From positions 4,425-68,424 of the forward strand of contig KV425638.1 in NCBI GenBank assembly GCA_001632425.1: a stretch of DNA of 64,000 nt. Reading direction: 5' to 3'. The position numbers and the translations under genes are program-made. Of this stretch, positions 44,353-54,615 are shown piece by piece. Positions within the stretch are counted from its first letter, which is position 1. Every line of letters begins with the position of its first letter. The DNA is from Neolentinus lepideus HHB14362 ss-1 (lineage: Eukaryota; Basidiomycota; Agaricomycetes; Gloeophyllales; Gloeophyllaceae). The notes beneath the pieces are model-generated. The model was not told the origin of the DNA, did not search any database, and was given only the letters and a program-made list of their open reading frames with translations.

Positions 44353-44908
44353 AATGGAGACTACATTAGTGGCTAGTGCGATACTCACCCTCGTCTTAGC
44401 CGATCCCGGGGGTACCGAGTCTAGTACCTGCTGCTTTGGTTGGCATTGCTGCGAGCTACAAGCAACAAGAGACCCATGGTCCAGCATCCAACGCTTTATC
44501 TTCCTCAAATGTTACTGCCTTCACAGCATGCACCTCCAAATGCGGATTCAACTACCGAGGGGTCGCTCTTTGTAACGGAACTGCAGAGTGCGATTCCGTC
44601 ACAACTGTCATTGCCGAAACCTTCGCCAGCGCTGGACCTACAGGGTTATTATCCCCTGCGTGCCACCCTTGCGTGCATCACTATCAGCTGCGTTCCTACT
44701 CACTTGCCTATTTTGGGTCGGAACAATGGAATGCCTGTTTGCGACCGACTTTTGATGCCGGCCCGTCGTCTTTGCTCTTGCCTCTTTTGAAAACTACTTC
44801 CGCCTGCTATGCGAGCAGCCGGGTTATTGTCTTGTATTTTGGCCGTCGCGGAGTTTGCGAAGAGTCGGTCTTGTTCTTAATGCGCGAGAGTAATTGTTGG
44901 CTCTAGTC
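44353..44908 (+). CDS. Possible secreted cysteine-containing protein (weak model)
   Basis: A start METTLVASAILTLVLADPG resembles a signal peptide. With an intron at about 44410-44461 it joins a long frame with TACTSKCGFNYRGVALCNGT and N-glycosylation sites. The donor is weak and the C-terminal part (after CHPCVHH) does not look protein-like, so another intron is likely. It lies between RPL39 and the first receptor. Treat it as a candidate only. Confidence 0.3.
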
Positions 44909-45075
44909 GATCTTACGGGTTAATAATGGAACTCCCTATCATGAATATCCTGATCGTCGACGCCCGTTTCTCTATGCTGGTCCCTAGGAGCTGGCTCTCA
45001 AATACCTGCGATACCTAGGACTGCTGATTTTGCCTTTGGTGCCCCGCTGGATGCCTGAATACCCGTTTCGACAAG

Positions 45076-46802
45076 ATGCGACCTGAGCTACCTGTCGTCT
45101 CTTTCGTCTGCGCTGCCTTGCTTCTGGTGGCGCTCGTAAAGCAACGACGATCGCTCGAAGTGCCCGTGTTTGTTATTCTTGCTTGGTTGTTGATGTGCAA
45201 TCTCATTCACGGCGTCAACTCTCTCATCAATGAGCGCTACGCCCCTGTCTGGTGTGATCTCGGTAGATTTCGCAGCTATTCATTTGAGATAATTATCTAA
45301 TGTCTGAATGCAGTCAGCAAACTTGAGTTGGCAACCCCATTCGCCATCGCCATCGCCGATTTCTGCCTTTCGCAAGGATTAGAATCCGTCTCTTCCAAAC
45401 GGGAGGTCCGGTTTTCCGATTTATGGAAGACCAGAATCCAAGCATTTGTGTGTGTCGGCATTCCCATTATCTATCTTTTACTCTGTACGTTAGCGTTTTT
45501 CTTTATATCAATCAGCATTCCGAGATATGTTGCATAGCTATCCTCGTCCAAGACCATCGCTTCGACATCGTCCAAAACTTCGGCTGCCAAGCAGCAATAT
45601 ACGTCTCTGCGCCCGCTGAGATCCTTCTCTGGCTACCCATCCTCCTGTTATGTCTTGGCACGGTCGTCTTTTCAAGTGCGTAGGTTGTCAGCGCCCGTCT
45701 ATCCGTCTCGACTAATCTGTTACCACTATCAGTTGTCGTCGTTGTTCGGATATGGAGGCAGCGCGCGGACATATTCCTGCACGTTAGGAGTCGATCTCAA
45801 TTAGCTGGTCTCGACCTCCAGGTGCTCCTGTGCATGGCAGTCGTCCATGCCTTCTTATTGTTCTACATCATGTTGTCGAACCTCGCGCTGTCTAATATTC
45901 AGCCGTGGACGACCCTCGCTGCGGTACATGCCAAATTAAACAAGGTCGACTTCATCAGTACGGATGATATGTCGACCAGAGAACGGGTGAAGCTCGAGCT
46001 GGATTGGTGCATCGTGCCCACGCTGTCTTTGGTCTCGCTCGTCTCCCTTGCATTCGGAGCGAAGGCGAGCATTGGCATCTCGGCGTTTGCTGAAAGTGTA
46101 CATGGTCGTTTCCGCCGGCCTTCTTTCCTCCTACCGATGCAGTAAGTTTATCGCTGTCACGTTCACCTTCAATCGCCACATGCTGACGTCATTTATCCTA
46201 AAAGCACTGAGTCAATGTACTCCGGGAAGGACGTTTTAGTGTCTCCTGTGGCCCCCACGCACGTCCAGCTGCAGAAGGCCGTCTCCGACGACAGTCTTCG
46301 ATCGTCCCATAACAAAGCGCTGGGTATCCCACGTCCACCCCAGAGCCCCCCGCCTGCTCCTCCTGCTCCTCTCACCGACCCAGACACGGCGTTCATGAAC
46401 GCTACTCTGGCATACCTTGGCTCTCCCACTGCGCACCACTGCGGGCTGACCTTACCGTCTGAGCCACCATCCATCTACGTCTCACACTCTCAGGAGTACA
46501 AGCCAGCTTCGCGGCCTTCGACTGGGGACTCCGCTCGGGACCAGAGGAGGGAGAGCAATGGCACTCTGGCTAGCTCTATCCTCGCTGGCCCGTGGCCGCA
46601 GCCTCCTACCGATGTCCCTTTCTATGGACCAGGCTCCGGCTTCATTCCCGTCCGAACTACCCGGCAAGGTCCAAGCAGATCGCAGCCGCTGCTGAAGCCT
46701 GTCTACCGCCGCTCGTCACAGTCGGGACGAGCGCGGGCGAGGGAGGTGAAACGCAATGCTGGCACGATTTATATGACGGTCGTTAAGGAGTCCGCTGCTT
46801 AA
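45076..46802 (+). CDS. STE3-type pheromone receptor (GPCR), 500 aa
   Basis: Exons 45076-45262, 45314-45484, 45538-45675, 45733-46141 and 46205-46802 close in frame. It starts MRPELPVVSFVCAALLLVAL, as STE3 proteins do. Seven membrane segments are visible, including LAWLLMCNLIHGVNSLI, VCVGIPIIYLLLC, ILLWLPILLLCLGTVVF, VLLCMAVVHAFLLFYIM and CIVPTLSLVSLVSLAF. Family marks are VWCDL after helix 2 and VQDHRFDIVQNFGCQ before helix 5 (usually VQGHRFDI). The long proline- and serine-rich cytosolic tail is typical of basidiomycete receptors. These receptors bind farnesylated peptide pheromones and signal through a G protein to the mating MAPK pathway. QDHRF for QGHRF and the missing Trp after NSLI are small departures. 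Confidence 0.88.
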
Positions 46803-48433
46803 TGGCTGGCTGCGCTTCCATGAACTGTATTATTAACGGCAGACACTTCGGTCTTTCGATTCTTCCTCCTCTCTCCTTCCTTTGTTCGCCCATTCACACA
46901 TTCGTTCTGCAACATACCTTCGTCCACCATGTTTTCGTGAAATGTATATTGTAGCTGTAGCAAGTCTGGTACTTTGTAGCATGCCAAAGAGTTCCATTTT
47001 TACCGTATATTTCGTGCTGGATAATTGTGTCGTTCTTGCCGCAATTCAGATATATGTTTTCTGTTGACGTTAGACGATCTCACATGAATCTGAATCGAAG
47101 ACGAAGAGATGCGAGACAATAGAGTGCACGTGGAGAACAATAGGAGGGGTTCGGCAAAGTCCGCGCCTACCCTTCATATAACCCCTCCTTCGCGCTGCTC
47201 GAACAAAGACTCCCTCTCAACTCGACCGCCACTTTGCTGCTAGTCTGCTGGGGCTGCCCTCCTCGCAAGCGCAAGAGCGAACGTAATTCCGGGAGAATTC
47301 TACGAACACTGCACCCGGAAGAGTCTGGTGATGGGTTGGACCTGCACCACAACCCCTGTGACTAGTTTGAAGTGCAAGCGAGCCAGGAATGCGAGTTGCG
47401 AGCGTCATAGAATGTGCTCGTAGTCGGGTGATATGTTGTGCTAGTTCCACAGTGAGTGTCATCCTGCTCGTATTCTGCCGTCGACTCCTACACCAACCGA
47501 CAACCGACGCTGCCTAATACAGCTATACCGAAAAGTGAGTAGTTGGGTAGCCGCAGTGAGCCAGATCACCCTATCCTAGCCTCTTCAAGAATCCCTCAAG
47601 AATGCCTTCGGTTCGCGATCCTAACCCCCGCTCAACGGCGATGTTCTCTCGCATGGACTACGCAACCCCCTTGTAAAGACACAACACCCTTCTCCGGTGG
47701 TCTGGTTTTATACCTTCCTCGACGTCTTCCTTGTCTTCACTCTGTTGCTGGCGACTTCTATTCTCTTCCCATGCACTTGCCCGCTGTTTTATCATTGCAA
47801 CAAGGTTGACATTGCGCCCTTACCTTTGATATCTCTATATCGGGACTTAGTCGTGGATTGGTGCCCTCTCGTACCTTGATGGCCCCGTCTCGATATGTGC
47901 TCCGTCTTGTTTTGCCACTCGCTTCATCTGTCACGCACTGGTCACACCTATCTCTGTCACGCTGCGGGTCCCCCTCGTGTTCTCGGGAGACTCAGGAACA
48001 GGCTTTCTGATATTCTCAGCGGAGGTCTTCCAACGGGCCGATGGAAGCTAACGTGGGCTTGATATGACGATCTCATACCAAACTTTGCAGCCTCTCGTAC
48101 CGGTACCGATAAATTTCCTTTTTCGTAACAAGCATCCATCCAAATAAGGAAGCCTTAGCGGAAGTCGACTTTGCTTCTTGCGCAGATGTCCTCCACCGTT
48201 TAGGACGTTACCTTGTGCTCGGCTAGACGTCCAGCACAAGGGGATACCCTAAATTGCGGAGTACAAGAATTTGCTATTTGGCTTTAAGAGCGGTGCCCGC
48301 GAAGTCGAGGTCATCGCCCTCTTGACGCCAATCCACCACTGAAGCGGAATCCTGGCGCTTCCGCGGTAGCGCTTTAGTTGCCCCTTTGGTTGAATTCCGT
48401 TAACTTGTCGATCCATACTTTGACTTGGTCAAG
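46803..48433. other. Interval between the two receptors, no gene accepted
   Basis: I searched both strands for short ORFs ending in a CaaX box and found none. A hydrophobic stretch near 47700-47780 (FLDVFLVFTLLLATS) sits in a frame without a start or receptor motifs and could be a relic. Nothing else is supported. Confidence 0.45.
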
Positions 48434-50072
48434 ATGACGGTGCCACCTCCTCCGAACTGGCTGTTTTCCATGTTTTCGTTTATCGGTTTCGTGTTTGTAT
48501 CTGTGCCCATGTACTGGCATTTGGAAGGTGCGTTGTGATCTGCTAGATCGCCCTCTAAATCGCATCTGATGTTGACATTCTAGCATGGAACACTGGGACA
48601 TGTTTATACATGGCCTGGACGGGTGTTCAATGCTTAATCTTATTCATTAACTCCGTCGTGTGGAATCACAATGCGATCAACTGGAATCCGATTTGGTGTG
48701 ATATTTGTGAGTTACTGTTCCTCTCATGTCATAGTCAGGGGTTGATGAAAGTGGCAGCTACCCGGATCTTCATTGGCGTCAACGTTGCGATTCCTGCCGC
48801 GTCCCTCTGCATCAATCGCCGCCTCTATCATATTGCGATGGTGAAGACTGTCACTCGAACCCGTGCTGAGGTGAGTTTATCAGAGGACGCTGACGTTCGA
48901 AGTAGTGTTTGACCTTCATATAGAAACGCCGCGCGATTATGGTTGATTTGAGTATCGGACTTGGTATTCCGATTGTCCAGATGATACTTCGTGAGTCAGG
49001 TACAAGGTGGCATGGAATGTGCACTGACATAACTGTAGAATATGTTGTCCAAGGTCACCGATTCAACATCTTCGAAGACATCGGGTGTTATCCCTTCACA
49101 TGGAACGTGACCCCCGCGTATCCTTTGGTGTTCACATGGCCACTCGTGATATCCGCTATATCCGCTGTCTACTGCTGTAAGTACCACCGATAAAACATTC
49201 GCAGCCAGTGGACTAATTCATCGTCGCTAGTTCTCACTCTGCGCGCCTTTGCGAAACGCAGAAAAGAGTTCAATGAGTTGCTGGCTTCGAACCGAAACCT
49301 CACCTTTGGTCGCTATTTCCGTCTCATGTGCCTCGCTGGGATCGAGCTTATCTGTGGTATCCCGCTGTCCTCATTTTCGCTATATTTGAACGTATCCGGG
49401 GGTATCAACCGTTGGGTCTCCTGGTCTAATACACACTCGGACTTCTCCCGCGTCGACCAGGTTCCATCGATTATCTGGAAGAGCCAACCGGAGGTTATGG
49501 CCTCCCTCGAGCTGAGCCGTTGGCTCGTCGTTCTCTGCGCCTTCATCTTCTTCGCATTCTTCGGTTTCGCCGATGAGGCGAGGAAGCACTACCGCAGTGC
49601 CTTCTACATCGTCGCGAAGAAGCTGGGTTTCTCCATCTCCCCTTCGAGAACTGCGTTGTCCGGTTCGTCTGGATACAAGGGCTCTCGTCCTTACCCCCAC
49701 ATGGCCAACTCAGGCCGTGGCGTCACTCTCCCCAACATCATTACCTCCGCGAAAACGAAGAGCCACTCTATCACCTCCTCCTCCGACCAGCTCTCCACCT
49801 CTATCTACATCGGCGATCTCGAGGAGAAGAACTACAATGAGAAGGATCTCCAGGCGTACTCGCCCACAGACGTCATATCTCCATCATCCTCATCAAATTC
49901 AACTTTACCGACACCCGACGATGATAACACGCAGCACGATTTCCTCCACCTACCTGCACTAACGCGGCCTGAGCGGGCACTAGCCCCACCCTCTGTGCGC
50001 CGTGCCTCGTCAGAATACTCTGACTTCGATATTCTTGAGGAGTCTAAGCCACGGGGACCTGAGGCCGTCTGA
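48434..50072 (+). CDS. STE3-type pheromone receptor (GPCR), 458 aa
   Basis: Exons 48434-48527, 48584-48706, 48758-48870, 48924-48990, 49039-49176 and 49231-50072; the frame closes exactly. It opens MTVPPPPNWLFSMFSFIGFV, then INSVVWNHNAINWNPIWCDI, STRIFIGVNVAIPAASLCIN and RRLYHIA, the DLSIGLGIPIVQMILQYVVQ helix, GHRFNIFEDIGCYP, LRAFAKRRKEFNELL, YFRLMCLAGIELICGIPLSS and FGFADEARKHYRSAF: all canonical STE3 landmarks. The tail is Ser-rich. It shares strand with the receptor at 45076 but differs in exon number and sequence, so the pair is not a recent duplicate. Confidence 0.93.
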
Positions 50073-50487
50073 GTCTCCTTCTCTTGCCTTATCGGCGTTG
50101 TGCATAATGTATCGATAAAAACATGCGTGTCGTTCATTGGAACTACAACTGGAACTTTTTTGGATGGGATTGCTCTTGGTCGTTCGTTCACTGTATTTTT
50201 AGAGCCCTCATACCCTGTCGCATTCTTTTGGCTATGGTCGTTCGCTACCCTATTTTTTGATTTATTGTTAAAGTAACTGTTCACGTGTATCATCGGAGTT
50301 TTGCTGTCTTCTAAACTGTGTAGCATCGACAATAGAATGGAATGGAACCCAATACAAATACCCTCGCTTCGTGGATCCATCCTTATCGTCAGAATGATCC
50401 GTCCGACTCAAACTCTCTCTACTTGTTCTTGGCCTTCGAATGGTTATTCAGCAACGCTATGCAATGCATTGGGATACATGGAGCGGT

Positions 50488-50871
50488 TCAGGGAGCTGCT
50501 CCCTGGTGGCTACACTTCGTGCCACACCAGTCCGTGCAAGATTTACAATAGACGCTCATCACGTGACACTTCAGACAACCAGCCCTCACATGCGTTTTTG
50601 TGGACGGGTCGTGACCGCAACGGTTGCATTGTTCGGGCTCAGCAAGCTTGACAGAGCTAAAATGCGACAGGTATATTCAGACCTGAGGCAGTCACGGTGA
50701 TAGGGATGCTTACCCGGGTGTGTGCTGACCGGCAGGAGGCTCAGCCCTTTGCGAAGACTGCATAAGCTCGCCTGGGCACATGTTCACCGTAAGCACAGGC
50801 GTCATTGGATGACATAGATCGCATCTCTCACCGTCGTCAACCACAGCGCGGTTGCTGTTGAGGGAGAACAT
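50488..50871 (-). CDS. Small cysteine-rich protein, 108 aa, unknown
   Basis: Exons 50871-50714 and 50656-50488 close in frame, with a TTATAAAA box 68 bp upstream of the ATG. It starts MFSLNSNRAVVDDGERCDLC. It has a set of CxxC-type pairs (CDLC, CNRC, CLKC, CKSC and WCGTKC) suggesting two small zinc-binding knuckles. There is no signal peptide and no CaaX end (ends GAAP), so it is not a pheromone precursor. It is tail to tail with the second receptor. Confidence 0.5.
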
Positions 50872-50940
50872 ACTTGGACTTTGGATGCTCAGGCAGTCCT
50901 TGAACGTTTGATGCTGCAGAATATAGCCCTATGCCTGCTT

Positions 50941-51156
50941 TTATAACCTGATTTCGACAGTATGGTTCCTGAAGAGGTCCCTGGGCCAGACATAATGCAA
51001 GCTAACGGCATCGGAGCAGGCAGAGCACCAGACATATTCCTCAGGATTCAGGAACGACGTGAGACGGTAAGTTCTTGAGAGCAGGCTGGGTTGCGATTGG
51101 AGGCAGAAGGAGCATGTCGCATGAGAGCATACATGATGCTTTGAATATTCAATCAC
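50941..51156 (-). CDS. Small cysteine-containing ORF, 71 aa, uncertain
   Basis: It starts MIEYSKHHVCSHATCSFC and includes EEYVWCSACSDAV. The stop is followed directly by the promoter of the cysteine-rich gene at 50488-50871, on the same strand. It may be a second, related small gene or a chance frame. Confidence 0.3.
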   Translation of the reverse strand: MIEYSKHHVCSHATCSFCLQSQPSLLSRTYRLTSFLNPEEYVWCSACSDAVSLHYVWPRDLFRNHTVEIRL

Positions 51157-52114
51157 CTCCGATATAATGGTTACCTTCGAGAGGGCTGATGAAGCAATCC
51201 GCTAGGGCAGCGACGCTTCGGAGTGTAGACGAGCCTATGAATGCATCAAATAGCCAGACGTGCTTCCGTGGTTATTACTAGCGAGCACATCCCTAACATG
51301 TCAAAGCTCTTTCTGTGCCTCGCCCTGAATATTCTATTCAGTAAATGTATAGTGATACATTATCATATAAACACCCACTATCCACTTCTCGGTTGATAGA
51401 GTAGATACAGTCAGTATCTAATGGTTACATACGAACATAAAGCTGAGATTACTTACCGGCGCGTTGCAGTTCCAACACCAGCTGTCCGAAGTGGGAAAGA
51501 TAATTACCATTTTTAGCAATCCTTGATGTGTGTCAGGCTAGTGTCACCCGCGCCACAAAAGCCTACGAAACTTCGTCCAGTAATACCTGTTTTCTCTTTC
51601 CCCGATTGGTTCCATGTTTTTATCTGTTTCCTGAAATTTTGCTGTGATCTGTTGTAAGCAGGAACACAGGCCGTACAGCATGGAAGACTCATTCCATGGC
51701 AATCGGACGTTGAAAGGTGCACTAGGAATTCCATTTGAAAGGCTGTGTTCGACTCAGACCGAAAATCGATGCAAGTCCTCGAAATGTCTCGCCTCGTCTG
51801 GAAGACCGTTCTCGTCTCAGGCGGACGAGTTACAAGCTTCCACGTCTGCTATCAATGGCGTCCTCGCCGGCAATTGGCAAAGCTGCATAACGAGCATGAC
51901 AGAGACTGAAGTCCATACAAAGCCCATAAGTAATGAGCGCTGTCAGCGAGAATCGGCCTTCCATTCATGGACGGACAGTCCCACCATCCCTAGCCGATAG
52001 ATGCGGACCGGTACGCGCGAGTCCTCTAGAAAAGCTTTGCGGTATTAGTGGAGAGTGCGCTCCCAGCAGGCTTTACTTAGGCTCTCTCTTACCTACCGCT
52101 TTCACCGAACCACC
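51157..52114. other. Intergenic, no gene accepted
   Basis: A plus-strand frame at 51680-52000 (MEDSFHGNRTLKG) has no CaaX end or domain. The MFS promoter lies at the right edge. Confidence 0.4.
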
Positions 52115-54354
52115 ATGTCTGACCAGCCCGCAGAACTCACTTACACGATTGAGAAGGAGAAGACGTTGGACAACGACTCGGACAGTGATAGCAAGACCAT
52201 CATAGATCTATATGACGATGACTCGGTGGATCCAGTCTACCGAGCGAAGGCCCATGTTCTGAGCAATGCTATACAGGAAGTGGGAATGGGGAGATACCAG
52301 GTGTGTCCATCCCGGAGATTGTTCTGCGACAGTATGCTCATCAATTCGTCATGTAGTGGTACCTGTTCGCAGTGGCGGGCTTCGGATGGTTCTCGTACGT
52401 GCTTTTATGGAAGATTCTTGGTCGTAGTTTAATGCCGAAGGATAAACAGCGATAGTGTCTGGCCGGTATGTGGCGCGTTCTCGACCCTTTCACCTGCTAC
52501 ACCTTCTTTGGTTCATGCAGATCCTTGCCGGGCTGATCCTATCGCCTGCGGTCTCCGAATTTCACTTTAACGGACCGTTTCTATCGTTGGCTCTCAACAT
52601 TGGTCTGTTTGTAGGAGCTGTTTTCTGGGGATTGGGCTGCGATGTATGGGGTAGACGGTCAGTCAGATTCCACAACTCGTGAGAGCCTGGATTTTGATCT
52701 GAGATCTGCAGTTTGTCTTGGAACATAACCCTGCTAATAGCGGGCATTTTTGGTCTAGCGGCAGGTGGATCACCAGGATTCATCACTTTAGCCTCGTTAT
52801 TGGCCGTCCTCGGTGTCGGAGTGGGCGGCAATTTGCCCGTAGACTCCGCAGTATTTTTAGGTTAGTCTCGTGTGGCCATCTTACAAGGTTCATCTATGTG
52901 ATTATCATCTACAGATTCTCTGCCTGCCTCTCATCAATACCTCTTGACAATCTTGTCCATCTGGTGGTGTCTTGGCCAACTCATTGCAAGTCTGGTTCGT
53001 ATTTCTATCAACACAACGGATTTCTTCCGTTCCTGACAATTTTCTAGATCGCATGGCCTCTAATAGCCAACTTCTCGTGCTCTGAAACCGCAACATCATG
53101 TACGAGGTCCCAGAACATGGGGTGGCGCTATCTTCTCTTCACCCTCGGCGGAGTCACCCTCCTATTGTGCTTTGTCCGGATGTTCGCGTTTAAGTTATTC
53201 GAAAGTCCTCGGTATCTCCTGGGAAAAGGCAGGGACGCGGAAGCGGTCGCTGTAGTCCATCAAATCGCTGAGTTCAACGGGACGATATCCAAGCTTAGTG
53301 TCGAGCAACTGATTGTTGCTGGGGACGCTGTTAAACCGTTGGAAGATAAGACGGACAATAAGAAGAGACATATACTGGCTGAGGATTCGAAGTTCAATCT
53401 TGGACACATCCGGGCTTTGTTCAAGACGAGGAAGATGGCCTGGTCTACGAGTTTGTTAATTGCTCTTTGGGGTAGGCGTGTTTCTAAGCAGCTTATCGTG
53501 ACACTACTTACGGTTGGTCCAGGTATCATTGGTCTTGCATCCACTTTGTACAATAGTTTCCTCCCATACCTGTATGTGCCATTTAACTCTTTCTCACACT
53601 ATTATTAAGCCGGGGAAAATGCCTAGTCTTGCAAGTCGCGGTGCTCACTTCGGCGACTCCTCCTACTACATCACATACCGTAATGTAAGTCACTCTTCAC
53701 ATCAACATCTATTCCCCATTCACCCTCTTTTTATTAACAGCAAGTTATTCTGAGTGTCATTGGTGTCCCCGGCGCTTTCATTGCAGGTCTCGGCGTCGAG
53801 GTCCCGTACATTGGGCGCAGAGGCACTTTGGCGATCTCCTCGGGCGAGTAATCTGCTACTGTTTTGAGATGACATTATTCAACGACCTCCTTGCCAAAGA
53901 TAGGGCTCACAGGCGCGTTTCTCTTCGCGAGCACTACCGCTAGGAACTCGAACGCGCTACTGGGCTGGAATTGCGGGTATGCTTTTTTCAGTAATGTGAG
54001 CAGCTTTGTTGTATGGATTGGGTGCGAGGGGGTTATTGATAAGATGACATGATTGTAGATCATGTATGGTGTGTTGTACGCTGTGTCGCCTGAGATATTC
54101 CCGGCCAAGGATAGAGGCACTGGAAATGGGCTGACGGCCACGGCCACTCGTGTCTTCGGTATAATCGTATGTGTTCCTATTCTTTCGCCACTGTCTCTAC
54201 CAACACATTGCCGCCATCCTAGGCACCGATTATCGCCCTTTACGCGAACCTCGACACGGCCGTTCCAGTGTACATCGCTGGAGCTTTGATCATCTTCGCA
54301 GGCTTGCTGGCTCTCTTGCTACCTTACGAGCCGAGAGGCAAAGCGTCGATCTGA
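52115..54354 (+). CDS. Major facilitator superfamily transporter (multi-exon)
   Basis: The start is MSDQPAELTYTIEKEK in a TCACCGAACCACCATG context; exon 1 is 52115-52300. The acidic N-terminus is followed by membrane segments including LAGLILSPAVSEF, the helix 2-3 loop GLGCDVWGRR (G.xxDxxGRR motif), FGLAAGGSPGFITLASLLA, VGVGGNLPVDSAVFLD, GWRYLLFTLGGVTLLLCF, ESPRYLL, GIIGLASTLYNSFLPY, GVEVPYIGRRGTLAISS and YAVSPEIFPAKDRGTGNGLT. The ESPRYLL and PEIFPAKDRGTG marks place it near the sugar-transporter/SV2-like branch of MFS found widely in fungi. The substrate cannot be told. About ten short introns interrupt it; I did not fix every one. It ends PRGKASI at 54352-54354. Confidence 0.85.
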
Positions 54355-54615
54355 TGACGAATTAGAAGGTAAATCTCTCCTTAGTCTGTTGTTGAATTTA
54401 GGTAGAACGTAGAAGTGTGTTTTGTATTTTCTTGGAAGCGCTATCTATCGAGTAGGGACTTTTCGGAGAAACTCTTTTCATCACGTGGCGTGTGTCATGT
54501 GATCCAGCCGCGCGTAATACTGAGCGCGTCTTAAAAAATCACGTTCCTTTGTGAGTAACCATACACATTGCCTTCTCCATCACTGTTGCCATTGTCGCCG
54601 AAAGACTTGAACCCT

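Noticed and set aside
47167..47462. Small minus-strand ORFs considered as pheromone precursors
   Set aside because: None ends in a CaaX box and none has a precursor-like start.
49832..50380. 182-codon minus-strand ORF overlapping the second receptor tail
   Set aside because: Antisense to the Ser-rich receptor tail; no family resemblance.
51680..52003. Plus-strand ORF starting MEDSFHGN, considered as a pheromone precursor because of its MExSF-like start
   Set aside because: It runs on without a CaaX terminus and has no maturation motif.
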